Assembly (NCBI GenBank): GCA_003635195.1
Contig: PYIY01000166.1
Location: forward strand, 1 to 53,632
Origin: Candidatus Poribacteria bacterium
GTDB taxonomy: Bacteria; Poribacteria; WGA-4E; WGA-3G
Length of the DNA: 53,632 nucleotides
Direction: 5' to 3'
This document shows positions 14,495 to 24,461 of the stretch, one piece after another. The notes beneath the pieces were generated by a model. The model saw nothing but the letters and a program-made list of their open reading frames with translations, did no database searches and was not told where the DNA came from. How positions within the stretch are numbered: position 1 is the first letter of the stretch; each line of letters starts with the position of its first letter. The translations under genes were made by a program, and so were the position numbers.

Positions 14495-16759
14495 CTATGG
14501 AGAAGAAGGTTCGGGCCAGTTTAGATGGCGGTGTAGAAAACTGAAGGTGCCGTCGGAATTAATCTGGTGTCCGCCGTCAAAGAATTCTATCTCCGTTCTA
14601 TCGGCAATCCCCAATCGGACGTAAAGTCTTCGGACGACGGCGAACTCGTGTGCGACCCATTCATCGGGTGCAACGCCGTCATCGTGTCCACGCTCCACCA
14701 TAAACGGGCGCGGTGCGATCAGTCCCGCCATCTCGCCGTAATTGAATGTGTTCCCTAAATCAAATTCCGGCATCTCATACTCACCTGTGAACATATAACT
14801 GTATCGGGAATCGTAGGTCGCGTTTTTGACGATCCATTCGTTGAAATCAGCAGAACAGATTGAGCAGGCATAGCGTTCGAGAACTGCAGGGACGCGCATC
14901 GCTGTCTTACCACCGTAGGAAAGTCCATAAAATCCGATCCGATCTGCATCAACGAAAGGTAATTCCGCTAACCAGTCGAGCGTCTGTTCATGCTGGCGAA
15001 TAATCAACGAAAAGAGCGACCATTTTATTGGGTTCCCTTTGCGCTGGATGACGCGGAAGGCATCTTGACCGATGTAGGGATTCTGAGGTGCGTAAGTGAT
15101 AAACCCTCTGTCTGCCAAACTGGCGGCGTAAGAGTGATAGACAGATTCTATCCTCGGATCAGCGGTATCTTGGGGTCTCCCCTCGAGTCCGTGCTGACAG
15201 ACGACAACGGGACGCTGTTCACCGGGCTGCAGATCGTTTGGTAGGAGTAAGATGCCGTAAGCGAAAACGTCTTTCCAGACATCAAGGACGACTTCGTAGC
15301 CTTTCCAACCGGGTTCGTCGTAGATGAGCCGAGTCCTCGGATTGGTAGGCGCGTCAGGGGGTGGACATTTACCGATAACTTCTTCCCAGAAATAGGCTTT
15401 CGCATCCGTACATGTCTCCTCCCATCGTACCAACGAAGAGGTATCGGTTTTCTCCCAGAAGAACTGCTGCCGTTGCGACGCTGCTTCCCGTAAAAAGCGT
15501 TGTGACAGATTCACCAATTGCATAAACTGCCGCTTTTGCCGCGCCTCATAGTCGAAATCGTCAACTGTTGTTGAAGCGGTAGCCTGGTATCCGTCAATAT
15601 GTGCATTTTCAACACCAAGCCCGGTGAGTAGTGCCGTCAACGTCTCTTGAGAACCCGGTAACCTATCCTCAGTAAAGACGAAGTGTAGCGCATCTTCACT
15701 GCCAAGCTGCTGATAAAAGTCGTGTGCGCGGCTAAACTCTGCCTTGACCGAGTCTACGGGAGGTGAGACGAGTTGTCCGGGTGCAGCACCGCCGCGTCCA
15801 TCGCGAAGCGGCGGAGGGCCAGTGACTTCCGGTCCACGACTCGCTTCAATAATCAGTGGGCGCGGTGCGACGAGGCTCGCAATTTCAGCATCGCCGAATT
15901 CGTGTAGCAGCCCCCAAACGTTTCGATAGATCGGTTCTCGCCATACCTCTTGCCGCGATTGGAAATATCCACTGACAGCAGCCGCCTGAATTCGTGTATC
16001 AACCGCTGCACTATGGAGGGCAATCAATCCACCTTCACCATAGCCGATAACACCAATTGGTGCGTCGGAGAGAGACATCCAGTCAACTAACGATAGCACC
16101 TTCTGCACCTCATACCCGATGATATGTCTACCGAGTTGATACCCCATCCTATAGATAAATTCACGGTGCGGTTGATTCGTCTTTGCACCAATGATTGGGT
16201 TGACGGAATAGGTATCATCACGGTTGATAAGGAGGGGGATGACCACACGACACCCTGTCTTCGCTAAACGTCCTGCAAACTGTGCGTTAAGTGGCAGCTC
16301 ATCCGTTATTCCGGCTATCATCTCCGGTGTCCAATCGGCATCGGGCAAAGCAACGACTTGGGCAATAACAGGAACATTGTGCCTCGGTTCCAACAAAAGT
16401 CCTTCACCTTCTACCTCATCAAAAACCTGCCAACGTACGCGAGAGACGGTGTAGTTCTCTTCTGCTGTGATCTGCGGGACGGCTTTTGTCGTAGCAACGT
16501 AAGCGAGTTCATCAATTGGCAGACGCGGATCAAGGCACCCGATCTGCTTCCTCAGCCGCGCTCGGTTCGATTCGACAGATTCAGCGTAGGCTTCGTGAGA
16601 ACCGTAGTCGCGATGCCACAACGTCTCCCGTTTTTCAAGGGAATTCGCCACCGCGTCGGTAACATAACCGTCAAGAGCCTCAACCATCTGCGCGGCGAGG
16701 TCGCCTTCCATTGTGAGCGGGTTCGTTCCGTGTAATACTTGTGTAGTGTTATTTGACAT
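14495..16759 (-). CDS. Tandem alpha/beta hydrolase (acetyl-xylan-esterase/dienelactone-hydrolase type), one active module
   Basis: 754 residues with two alpha/beta-hydrolase modules. In the first (about 100-330), the nucleophile elbow reads GVIGYGEGGLIAL, where GxSxG has become GYGEG, so the catalytic Ser is missing. The second (about 480-750) has RIGFYGLSYGGKTAM (intact Ser elbow), HDDGVAP (acid) and DGGHQINSDG (catalytic His). Only the second module is likely to be active, the first serving structure or binding. No signal peptide is visible, so it is probably cytoplasmic. Substrate is unknown; carbohydrate esters are a guess from family. The gene sits just upstream of the methyltransferase with 28 bases between. 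Confidence 0.8.
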   Translation of the reverse strand: MSNNTTQVLHGTNPLTMEGDLAAQMVEALDGYVTDAVANSLEKRETLWHRDYGSHEAYAESVESNRARLRKQIGCLDPRLPIDELAYVATTKAVPQITAEENYTVSRVRWQVFDEVEGEGLLLEPRHNVPVIAQVVALPDADWTPEMIAGITDELPLNAQFAGRLAKTGCRVVIPLLINRDDTYSVNPIIGAKTNQPHREFIYRMGYQLGRHIIGYEVQKVLSLVDWMSLSDAPIGVIGYGEGGLIALHSAAVDTRIQAAAVSGYFQSRQEVWREPIYRNVWGLLHEFGDAEIASLVAPRPLIIEASRGPEVTGPPPLRDGRGGAAPGQLVSPPVDSVKAEFSRAHDFYQQLGSEDALHFVFTEDRLPGSQETLTALLTGLGVENAHIDGYQATASTTVDDFDYEARQKRQFMQLVNLSQRFLREAASQRQQFFWEKTDTSSLVRWEETCTDAKAYFWEEVIGKCPPPDAPTNPRTRLIYDEPGWKGYEVVLDVWKDVFAYGILLLPNDLQPGEQRPVVVCQHGLEGRPQDTADPRIESVYHSYAASLADRGFITYAPQNPYIGQDAFRVIQRKGNPIKWSLFSLIIRQHEQTLDWLAELPFVDADRIGFYGLSYGGKTAMRVPAVLERYACSICSADFNEWIVKNATYDSRYSYMFTGEYEMPEFDLGNTFNYGEMAGLIAPRPFMVERGHDDGVAPDEWVAHEFAVVRRLYVRLGIADRTEIEFFDGGHQINSDGTFSFLHRHLNWPEPSSP

Positions 16760-16794
16760 GCGAACTCCTTTGTGGGATAGCCGTCGGCATTCAT

Positions 16795-17982
16795 TCAGAT
16801 AACGCCGTTTTGTTTCAACTTTGCTACTGCGTCTGGAGACATTTTCAGTATGCTTGTCAGGATCTCAGTTGTGTGTTCACCAAGACTCGGCGCGGGTGCA
16901 TCCACGTTCCCGGGCGTTTCCGATAACTTGATTGGCACACCGGGTACCTCAACTTCACCTGTCATCTGATGCGCGACGCGGGTAATCATCTCCCGTGCTT
17001 GCACCTGTGGGTGGCTGACCACTTTGTCCATCGCGTTGATGGGACCACACGGCACACCGATCTTTCCGAGGGCATCAATCCAGTTGTCGGTTGTCCGTTG
17101 GGACATAATGTCCGACAGGATAGGAAACAATTCCGCATGATTTTCCGTCCGATCAGCGTTTGTGCGGAAACGTTCATCCGAGATGAGATCCTGCCGATTG
17201 ACGTGCTCACAGAATTTTGCCCAGAGGGTATCGTTTCCGAGTGCGATGATAACGTGTCCATCCGCAGATGCGAACGCCTCAAACGGTGTAATCGCGGGAT
17301 GTCTGGCACCGAGCGGTTTCGGTGCCTCGCCTGTAGCGAAATAACGGACCACAGCGTTCTCTAAAACAGCGACGAGGCTGTCTAACATCGCAACATCCAC
17401 AAACTGACCTTTCCCCGTCTGGTTGCGGTGGTGCAGCGCGGAGAGCACGCCGATTGTCGTGAAAAGGGCTGCGGTGATGTCGCTGATAGAGGTGCCGACC
17501 CGTACCGGCGGTCCCTCCGGTTCACCTGTGATACTGATGATGCCACCCATGCCCTGGATGATCATGTCGTAAGCACCCTGTTGTGCGTAGGGCCCGGTTT
17601 GTCCGAAACCTGAACACGCCGCATAGATGAGCGCAGGATGCTCAGTGCTCAGTGTGTCGTAATCCAACCCTAATTTTTCCATTGTTCCGGGTCGGAAATT
17701 TTCCACGACGATATCGGTATGTGCTAATAACTGTTTGAATATGGCTTGTCCACGTTCGGCTTTAAGGTTAAGCGTGATGCTCTGTTTCCCGCGATTCACG
17801 CTCATGAAATAGAGGCTGAACCCGTTTTTGAAGGGACCGAAATTCCGGGATTCGTCCCCTGTGCCGGGTTGTTCAATCTTGATTACCTCTGCACCGAGGT
17901 CGCCGAGTAGCATTGTTGCGTAGGGACCGGCGAGTACCCGTGTCAAATCTAAGACCTTTATGCCGTCCAGTGGACCTGGCAT
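16795..17982 (-). CDS. CaiB/BaiF-family (family III) CoA transferase
   Basis: 395 residues from ATG 17982, which has AGGAGA 8 bases upstream; the frame is open to 18009 but that start lacks such a site. Family III signatures: GIKVLDLTRVLAGPYATMLLGDLGAEVIKIE, RGKQSITLNLK, VENFRPGTMEKLGLDY, QQGAYDMIIQGMGGI (containing the Asp that forms the acyl anhydride) and VPCGPINAMDKV. These enzymes move CoA between carboxylic acids (formyl-CoA, carnitine, racemases of branched acyl-CoA). The substrate is not determinable. Just 35 bases separate it from the hydrolase gene. Confidence 0.9.
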   Translation of the reverse strand: MPGPLDGIKVLDLTRVLAGPYATMLLGDLGAEVIKIEQPGTGDESRNFGPFKNGFSLYFMSVNRGKQSITLNLKAERGQAIFKQLLAHTDIVVENFRPGTMEKLGLDYDTLSTEHPALIYAACSGFGQTGPYAQQGAYDMIIQGMGGIISITGEPEGPPVRVGTSISDITAALFTTIGVLSALHHRNQTGKGQFVDVAMLDSLVAVLENAVVRYFATGEAPKPLGARHPAITPFEAFASADGHVIIALGNDTLWAKFCEHVNRQDLISDERFRTNADRTENHAELFPILSDIMSQRTTDNWIDALGKIGVPCGPINAMDKVVSHPQVQAREMITRVAHQMTGEVEVPGVPIKLSETPGNVDAPAPSLGEHTTEILTSILKMSPDAVAKLKQNGVI

Positions 17983-18119
17983 TATTGATTCTCCTGTGTG
18001 ATTTAGCAAGCGTGATTAAATAACGTTGGAAAGATCGCAAGCACAGTTGAAAAAGATCGTAAGCGCGAAAAAATCCGCAGAAATACCCAAGCAAATACCC
18101 CAAGCAAAAACACTCACTC

Positions 18120-19013
18120 CTACAGTTCTTCGCCAACGATGAGACGATACGCCTCTCGGTATTTCTCGCTTGTCTTGGAGATAACATCTTCCGGCAACTC
18201 AGGGGCAGGTGGTTGTTTATTCCATCCAATTTCGGAGAGGTAGTCTCTGACGAACTGTTTATCGAAACTCTGCTGCGGTCTACCGGGTTCATAGAGGTCT
18301 GCGGGCCAGAAACGGGAGGAGTCCGGCGTGAAGACTTCATCAATGACAATAAGTTTTCCGTCGCGTTGCCCGAATTCAAATTTGGTATCACAGAGGATAA
18401 TCCCGGCGTTTTCGGCGTGTTGGCTTGCAGCGCGGAAGAGGGCAAAACTGGTCTCAATCAATTGATCCGTTAATTCGCTGCCGACTTCGTTACGCATCTC
18501 ATCAATGGAGATCGGTTCATCATGCTCACCTTGTTCCGCCTTGGTTGTCGGTGTGAATAGGAGTTCAGGGAGCCGATCAGATTCGCTCAGTCCATTGGGC
18601 AGTTTTTGTCCACAGATTTCTCCTGTTTTCTGGTACGAGGCCCAACCGGAACCGGCGAGGTACCCACGGACAACGCATTCAACATCAACGCGATCGGCTT
18701 TTTTAACAAGCATGGAGCGTCCCATTAACAGCTCCGCATCCGGCTGCAACGCATCGGGATAATCTTCAACTTCTGTAGCAATAACATGGTTATCGGCGAC
18801 AGATTCGGTATAGTCGAACCAGAACTTGGACAGACCGGTTAGAACTCTGCCCTTATCTGGAATGCCGTTCGGCAAAACGACATCAAAGGCGGATATCCGA
18901 TCAGTGGATATGATCAGAAGTTCATCTCCGAGGTCATAGAGGTCGCGGACTTTACCGCGGTGAAGCGGGGTTAAGTTGGTTAATTGTGTAGATGTAATAA
19001 CGTTTTGAGACAT
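18120..19013 (-). CDS. purC: Phosphoribosylaminoimidazole-succinocarboxamide synthase
   Basis: 297 residues. SAICAR synthetase motifs: HRGKVRDLYDLGDELLIISTDRISAFDVVLP at the N-terminus (ATP loop), VRGYLAGSGWASYQKTG in the middle, and IILCDTKFEFGQRDGKLIVIDEVFTPDSSRFW. It joins CAIR and aspartate with ATP in purine synthesis; the length is that of the longer single-domain form also found in yeast. A strong AAGGAGA ribosome binding site precedes ATG 19013. No other pur gene is nearby. Confidence 0.97.
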   Translation of the reverse strand: MSQNVITSTQLTNLTPLHRGKVRDLYDLGDELLIISTDRISAFDVVLPNGIPDKGRVLTGLSKFWFDYTESVADNHVIATEVEDYPDALQPDAELLMGRSMLVKKADRVDVECVVRGYLAGSGWASYQKTGEICGQKLPNGLSESDRLPELLFTPTTKAEQGEHDEPISIDEMRNEVGSELTDQLIETSFALFRAASQHAENAGIILCDTKFEFGQRDGKLIVIDEVFTPDSSRFWPADLYEPGRPQQSFDKQFVRDYLSEIGWNKQPPAPELPEDVISKTSEKYREAYRLIVGEEL

Positions 19014-19208
19014 AGTTTCTCCTTATTTTAAATTTTCCTTGCGGTTAAGATACGTGGGTTAGTTATTTGAAGTACCACTCATAAATCCGCCTTCCATTTC
19101 ATTTCAGGCTACGGTTTTTGTTCTAATTCAACTGTCGTAAACCTTCAGCACTGAGTGTTGGGACAGATGCTATATCCTTTACTGCCACAACACTGCTTTG
19201 GCTGACAG

Positions 19209-19844
19209 TTATTCTGCCAACAAGTTTTGCAAGGCGATCGCAGTTCCGTTTGTTGTATCAATTTGAAGTGCCTTATTAATTTCCACCTCTACAGATTGAT
19301 GTTCGCCGAGATAGAAGTAACATGACGCTTTCAAGGCGTAGAGGTCGGCTTTAGAACGATAGTCGTGCCGAAATAGATATTGTACGTCTCCTTGGAGCGC
19401 GTTATCAATCGCACGGATAGCAGACCTGAAATCGTTAGCCCCCTTGTTTCGTAAATAGAGAATGTTTGCAAGCCCAACCCAAGCATCCGCATTTGAGGCA
19501 TCAAGTTGAACGGCGTTCTGGAATGCTTCCTGTGCTAAAGGTGGGTTCAGTGATAGACTGAGATGGCTCCACCCGATCCCGTTATGTGCATCAGCAAGAT
19601 TTTCATCGAAGTTGGTTGCGCGCTCAAAACTGAGCAGTGCCTGTGCATAGTTGCCCGACTTGTAGAGACGCCACCCCTGTTCCGTGTAATTGACCGCACT
19701 TGGCGTGTTTGGATCAGAATCACTGGAACAACCACTCAGTATAGCAAGTATAGCAAGTATGGCAGCAATCAGCATCATCAAGTAGGGAACCATCAGTGCT
19801 GAAAAGGCGATGTGAAATGTAGTTTTGAACTTAACGGGACGCAT
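19209..19844 (-). CDS. TPR-repeat lipoprotein
   Basis: 211 residues: lipoprotein signal (ends AILSGCSS, Cys near residue 39), then tetratricopeptide repeats (AVNYTEQGWRLYKSGNYAQALLSFERA, NLADAHNGIGWSHLSL, NADAWVGLANILYL, ALKASCYFYLGEHQSVEVEINKAL). A typical scaffold for protein binding at a membrane. The signal contains AILAILAIL encoded by a 9-base tandem repeat (AGTATAGCA on the plus strand near 19739), whose copy number could slip without breaking the frame. Partner unknown. Confidence 0.8.
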   Translation of the reverse strand: MRPVKFKTTFHIAFSALMVPYLMMLIAAILAILAILSGCSSDSDPNTPSAVNYTEQGWRLYKSGNYAQALLSFERATNFDENLADAHNGIGWSHLSLSLNPPLAQEAFQNAVQLDASNADAWVGLANILYLRNKGANDFRSAIRAIDNALQGDVQYLFRHDYRSKADLYALKASCYFYLGEHQSVEVEINKALQIDTTNGTAIALQNLLAE

Positions 19845-19933
19845 AGCGTATTTTCCTGTATAGCACGGGTTTCAACGTTATCAAGGGGCTTGAAAGTACC
19901 AAAACACAAGTGAACCCAACGCAGAACACATTC

Positions 19934-19948
19934 GGGGTTACAAACCCC
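19934..19948. repeat. REP-like palindrome GGGGTTacaAACCCC
   Basis: A 6-bp stem, 3-base loop, in the gap between the TPR lipoprotein and the ABC permease; same plan as at 10866. Confidence 0.55.
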
Positions 19949-19981
19949 TCGCACAAGCCGAACAAATATTGTGCCTGTACC

Positions 19982-22900
19982 TTATTCAGATTTGAGTGTG
20001 CTTAGAAGTGGGCTTCGGAGTGCCACGGCAACTGCAATAGCATTTGCAATTATACCGAAACCGAAGATGAAAAGCAAGGTAATTGTGAGAGATACCCACG
20101 GAAAAGAGGGGAGATGTCCTTGAGAACCAAGAATTGCTACAACGCCAGCGACGATTCCGATAAGCATCCCGACAGCGAGCAGGAAGCAGCTTTCAAGGAA
20201 CAGCATCCGTGAGAGCAGCTGCCGTCGGAAACCGAAAGCACGCAGTGTTGCCAATTCGCCGCGACGTTCAATGATATTTCTAAAGAGTATCAATGCCAAC
20301 CCAAAAGTGCCGAGTAGCACGCCTAAACCACCGAGACTCTGGAAGGTGGAGATATAGGTATTTTCAACAGCGCGATAGTTTGCTAACCGTGCAGATGCCG
20401 ATGTGAGGTCAAAACCGTAATCGCCTAATGTTTTCTCTAAGACCTGTGCAGTTTCTTCTCGAAATTCGGGCGGCGTTTTGATAAGGAAAAACTGATACCC
20501 GCTTCGGCTCGGGAAGTATTTTGTGAAGTTGGATTCAGAGATAATCAATTGGCTTTGGAAGAGGCTGTTCTCAATTGTTGTGAGTTCAAGGCTGAGCGGT
20601 TTGCCGAATTCGTCTTGAACGATAAAATCGTCGTCTGGGTTGTGATGTAGAATCCAACGGAGCGACTTTGTGTCACCGATAGCGGGGGCTCTACCCCCTT
20701 CAGGTTGAACAACTCTTATTTCACTCCAAGGATATTCGTCCAGCATGGCATCAGGGGTGCCCAAAATTTGTGGTTCCTGCGGTTGATAGAGATTTAAACA
20801 ACTCACATCTTCACCTGGAAGGACGCGAAATGGAAATATTTCGGATGCACCGAGCAGCTCGGAGGCTTTCTCAGAAAAACCGAGTTCAAACCTACCCTCC
20901 GCTGTATTTAGACTATGGTGCAAAGGGAGCGCGGACTCGGCAACAAAAGCATATTCTGTCTCCGGTGGTGCATCGTGCCGATTCGCCCCTACTGCAACAA
21001 TAATACAGCATGCTAAACTGATTGTTGTAACACATGTTTTACTCCGGCTCGGTTGGCGCGCCGCGTTTTTAAGGGCAAACCGCACCCTGCTCAATTTATT
21101 TGGTACGTTCTGTGAATTTAGCCACACTTCAAAGGCTAACCAACCTATACCAAGAATTGAGAATGTCAGCATCAAGAATTGGGAGATAGGATGATCTAAC
21201 CATGCCAAAATCTTATCATGAATCCATGCGACAAAAGCAAAATTGATGATCACTACACCTACAACAGCACCAATACAGCAAAAAAGAGTAAATGCTTTTA
21301 TGTTTTGAGGGGTGAGATTTGCGTGAGTTTCTCTTGCTTTACGGAGACCTCTTCGGGTAGCAAATATGAAAATAACTGCCATTATGATAAGAAAAATAAC
21401 TCCGCCCCAACCGTCTGTAAAGAGCCTACGACCACCGAGGAGGCCAAACCAAATCCCGATAACAAAGAAAGCAATTTTTCCTATCAAATTTCCTGATACG
21501 TTTGTTTTTTCAGGTTTTAGGTTGATCTTGGCTTCATCAAAATCCGTGACACCGGCAAGAAGTGAGACAGTCGAGGCATGACCTATCTTAGCAACAGTAC
21601 CGCGAATAGTAATCATTATAACTAATAAAGTTACCAGTACGCCGATGAGCAAACTCCACAGATTCGCGTGAAATTCTATGAACGGCGTACCGATGGCAGG
21701 CAGCCACCATGTTTGTAATCCGAATATCATGAGTTCAGCATAACCTGCTGCCAGCAGACATCCGAACAGACTCCCGATACCCGCGACAGTCGCACCTTCA
21801 TAAAGGAAACGGCGGCGGATCTTGGCGAGCGGATAACCGACTGCCTGTAGGATACCAATCTCGCGCGACCGCTGCTCGACACCGAGGCGGAAAAGCATCG
21901 CGACCAACAAGGCAACAGCGATAATGATAAAGCCACTCAGACTGCCAAACAACATTCCGAAATCTGTGGCACCGGTGGCGGCTTGAAGCCCATCTGCTTG
22001 GAGGGATAGGAATTGAAAGCCGACCTGTTCGGGTTGAATTTTTTTCAGGAATTCGGCTTCAAAGCGTGCCTGTGTTGCCTGAATGTTTGTCTCTGGGGCA
22101 GTGCCGAACCGAATCGTAGTAAGATCGCCGAACCGGTTCTTCCAGAGGCGTTTACCAACTCCCAATGGAATAAACGCTTTCGGTGTTGCCCCGTATTCAT
22201 CCCAATATGTTTCGTCTTTGTCTCGCACCAAAGTGTAATCAATTGGAAAAGGGGATTCCCACTCAGACATATCGGCGGTATCGTGAATACCCGGAAATTC
22301 TGGGATAATATTTCTATCCGCGGTGATGCCTTCGATCGGTAGAATTCCTTTGAGCCGAAAAAGGGCTGTTTCAGTAATGTACGCTTCGTCCGTGCTGACG
22401 CTATAATAGGTAACCTCAATAATGTCGCCCACACTGGCTCCGAGGTCCTCTGCAGCCCATCTGTTGAGATGAATCTCGTCAGGTTCGCTACGCGCGTGAA
22501 TTGCATTTAACGCACTCTCAACTTTTGCTAATTTCCGCTTGACTTCCGCGACTTGTTGTTTGTATGCGGCGGTATCGCCAAGTGCCCGCTTTGTTTTTTC
22601 TAAACTACTGACCTCTTTTTCTATTTTATCAATTTCCGATCGGAGTTTTTTATGCTCTTCACGCTTCTCAGCTGCTATTTTTTTTAGGCCTTGATCATCT
22701 ACCTGCCGGTACGCGAGTCGATCCGCTTCAGTCGTGTGGTTGTTAACAAGTTTCGCAAATTCTCCTTCACCTATCGGGAGTGCAATAATCGTAGAATACG
22801 GTACTGCTTTATCGTTTGCAGACATCGTATTCGCGAGATAGGTGAGTGTTGGAAGGGTCGGGATATGATTTTCTGTTGCAACTGTTAGCGCGGTTTCGGA

Positions 22901-23701
22901 CAGCAAAGGTTTGAGGAGATACTGCTGGCTTTGGAGATCAAAGTGGTTCTCTTGCGTCTTGATACGCAATCCGAGGGCATCAAGGGTTAACGGCAGATCT
23001 GCCGCTGAAATTGCGTCCATATCCGCAGTGAATACAACGTTTACCTTGTCCGCTTGTCCGAGTGCTTTTTGTAGAATAGGGAGTACTACGAAAGCATTGA
23101 GTGGGAGACTTTGATTCGCCTGCAGGCTGAATCTGCCAACGTTTTCAGTAGGAATGATGTCACTGATAACCAACCGGAGGCTCCGGATGGCGTTGGCTGC
23201 GTCCCGCTCACCGAGGAGGAATTCTGGATGGATGTCCGCGGCTTGGGACATATTCACCAGAAGCGTATCACCGACTTGGACATTCAGTTCATTTTGAAGT
23301 GCCTCATTAATGACGATAGCGTTGAAGGGTTGTTCAGGTGTTGTGTTGAGATTCGGTGCGGTAGCCCCTTGCCAAAACGCGAAGAAATCATCTGTTATAC
23401 CAGCGATGTTGACCTTTGATGCGCGTGTCTGTGTTTGCGGTGCGATGATTGTTCCGTTCAGTAAAATTGCTGGCACTTTGTTTTGCCGTTGCAACAGCTC
23501 GGGTCGAAAAAAATGGTCCGCGAGGAGGGCGTGTTGGATTGCGCCGAGTCGTTCTGTGGTGAGACTTCGCAGGCTCCCGCGTACGGAATCACCGACAATT
23601 AAAGCACCCGCGAGTACACCGGTCGCTACGGCGGTACAAAGTGCAACAATAACATGTATCTGCCAAAAGTGTTTGAGGGAATTCCAAGAGAATCTCGGCA
23701 T
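19982..23701 (-). CDS. ABC exporter permease, FtsX/MacB-type, with coiled-coil insert
   Basis: 1239 residues. First membrane helix at 15-38, a large periplasmic part, then an FtsX module with helices near 585-605, 640-665 and 685-700 containing RLGVEQRSREIGILQAVGY, a middle block of extra helices (about 740-860), and a second FtsX module at the C-terminus (about 1125-1235) with RRGELATLRAFGFRRQLL. A heptad-like coiled coil (about 335-400, KLRSEIDKIEKEVSSLEKTK) is inserted in the first periplasmic region. It pairs with the ATPase gene 27 bases upstream. Members of this family move lipoproteins, peptides or drugs; with many lipoprotein genes around, lipoprotein sorting is a reasonable guess but unproven. 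Confidence 0.85.
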   Translation of the reverse strand: MPRFSWNSLKHFWQIHVIVALCTAVATGVLAGALIVGDSVRGSLRSLTTERLGAIQHALLADHFFRPELLQRQNKVPAILLNGTIIAPQTQTRASKVNIAGITDDFFAFWQGATAPNLNTTPEQPFNAIVINEALQNELNVQVGDTLLVNMSQAADIHPEFLLGERDAANAIRSLRLVISDIIPTENVGRFSLQANQSLPLNAFVVLPILQKALGQADKVNVVFTADMDAISAADLPLTLDALGLRIKTQENHFDLQSQQYLLKPLLSETALTVATENHIPTLPTLTYLANTMSANDKAVPYSTIIALPIGEGEFAKLVNNHTTEADRLAYRQVDDQGLKKIAAEKREEHKKLRSEIDKIEKEVSSLEKTKRALGDTAAYKQQVAEVKRKLAKVESALNAIHARSEPDEIHLNRWAAEDLGASVGDIIEVTYYSVSTDEAYITETALFRLKGILPIEGITADRNIIPEFPGIHDTADMSEWESPFPIDYTLVRDKDETYWDEYGATPKAFIPLGVGKRLWKNRFGDLTTIRFGTAPETNIQATQARFEAEFLKKIQPEQVGFQFLSLQADGLQAATGATDFGMLFGSLSGFIIIAVALLVAMLFRLGVEQRSREIGILQAVGYPLAKIRRRFLYEGATVAGIGSLFGCLLAAGYAELMIFGLQTWWLPAIGTPFIEFHANLWSLLIGVLVTLLVIMITIRGTVAKIGHASTVSLLAGVTDFDEAKINLKPEKTNVSGNLIGKIAFFVIGIWFGLLGGRRLFTDGWGGVIFLIIMAVIFIFATRRGLRKARETHANLTPQNIKAFTLFCCIGAVVGVVIINFAFVAWIHDKILAWLDHPISQFLMLTFSILGIGWLAFEVWLNSQNVPNKLSRVRFALKNAARQPSRSKTCVTTISLACCIIVAVGANRHDAPPETEYAFVAESALPLHHSLNTAEGRFELGFSEKASELLGASEIFPFRVLPGEDVSCLNLYQPQEPQILGTPDAMLDEYPWSEIRVVQPEGGRAPAIGDTKSLRWILHHNPDDDFIVQDEFGKPLSLELTTIENSLFQSQLIISESNFTKYFPSRSGYQFFLIKTPPEFREETAQVLEKTLGDYGFDLTSASARLANYRAVENTYISTFQSLGGLGVLLGTFGLALILFRNIIERRGELATLRAFGFRRQLLSRMLFLESCFLLAVGMLIGIVAGVVAILGSQGHLPSFPWVSLTITLLFIFGFGIIANAIAVAVALRSPLLSTLKSE

Positions 23702-23728
23702 AATCTTTCTTCGCGTCCGTTGCGCGTA

Positions 23729-24418
23729 TTAGCCATCTCTTTCGATGGTGCAAGTACCGTCCACCAATTGCAGATGCCGGTCAAAGCGCGAGGTGAGCGA
23801 GAGGTTATGTGTCACCACAATCAATAGGGTCTTCTCAGCACGATGCAACTCAAAGAGCAAGTTGGCAACAGTATCAGTCGTAGCCGTGTCCAGATTACCC
23901 GTCGGTTCATCACAGAGGAGGATGTCCGGTTGATTAATAAGGGCGCGCGCAATCGCGACGCGTTGCCGTTCGCCACCTGAAAGCTCAGCAGGTCGGTGCG
24001 ATTGACGATCTGTGAGTCCGACCCGTTTTAGCAGCTGAACAGCGCGCGCGGTCGCGTCAGCTCCCCGTTTGAAGGCAAGTGTCGGAATCAACACATTCTC
24101 AAGCACGGAATATTGCGGAAGTAAGTGATTTTCCTGAAACACAAATCCGATCACGGAATTGCGGTACGCCGCAAGTTCAGGTTCAGAGAGGGTGAACGGA
24201 TTTATATTGTTAATCTCCACAATTCCATTCGACGGTTCTTCTAAGGTACCGATGATGTGTAAAAGCGTACTCTTACCAGAACCAGAGGGCCCCGTGATAA
24301 CGACAGATGTACCACCTGTGAAACTCAACGAAACATCCCGCAGCACCTTGACGGTTCCGAAGTCTTTGAATAAGTGAGATATTTTAAGTGAAGATGTCGC
24401 AGCGCGAGGTTGTTGCAT
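23729..24418 (-). CDS. ABC transporter ATPase, LolD/MacB type
   Basis: 229 residues from ATG 24418; the frame is open to 24526, but the first 36 residues look non-coding. Walker A GPSGSGKSTLLH, Q-loop FVFQENHLLPQYSVLENV, signature LSGGERQRVAIARAL, Walker B ILLCDEPTGNLD and the switch His (VVTHN). These match ATPases that drive FtsX-like permeases. It sits 27 bases before the permease gene and is co-transcribed with it. Confidence 0.92.
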   Translation of the reverse strand: MQQPRAATSSLKISHLFKDFGTVKVLRDVSLSFTGGTSVVITGPSGSGKSTLLHIIGTLEEPSNGIVEINNINPFTLSEPELAAYRNSVIGFVFQENHLLPQYSVLENVLIPTLAFKRGADATARAVQLLKRVGLTDRQSHRPAELSGGERQRVAIARALINQPDILLCDEPTGNLDTATTDTVANLLFELHRAEKTLLIVVTHNLSLTSRFDRHLQLVDGTCTIERDG

Positions 24419-24461
24419 GGTTATTCTAATCTTTTGGAAAGTGAAAATTGTAACACTGTCC

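Noticed and set aside
18010..18119. Possible terminator between purC and the CoA transferase gene
   Set aside because: No stable stem followed by a T-run is visible.
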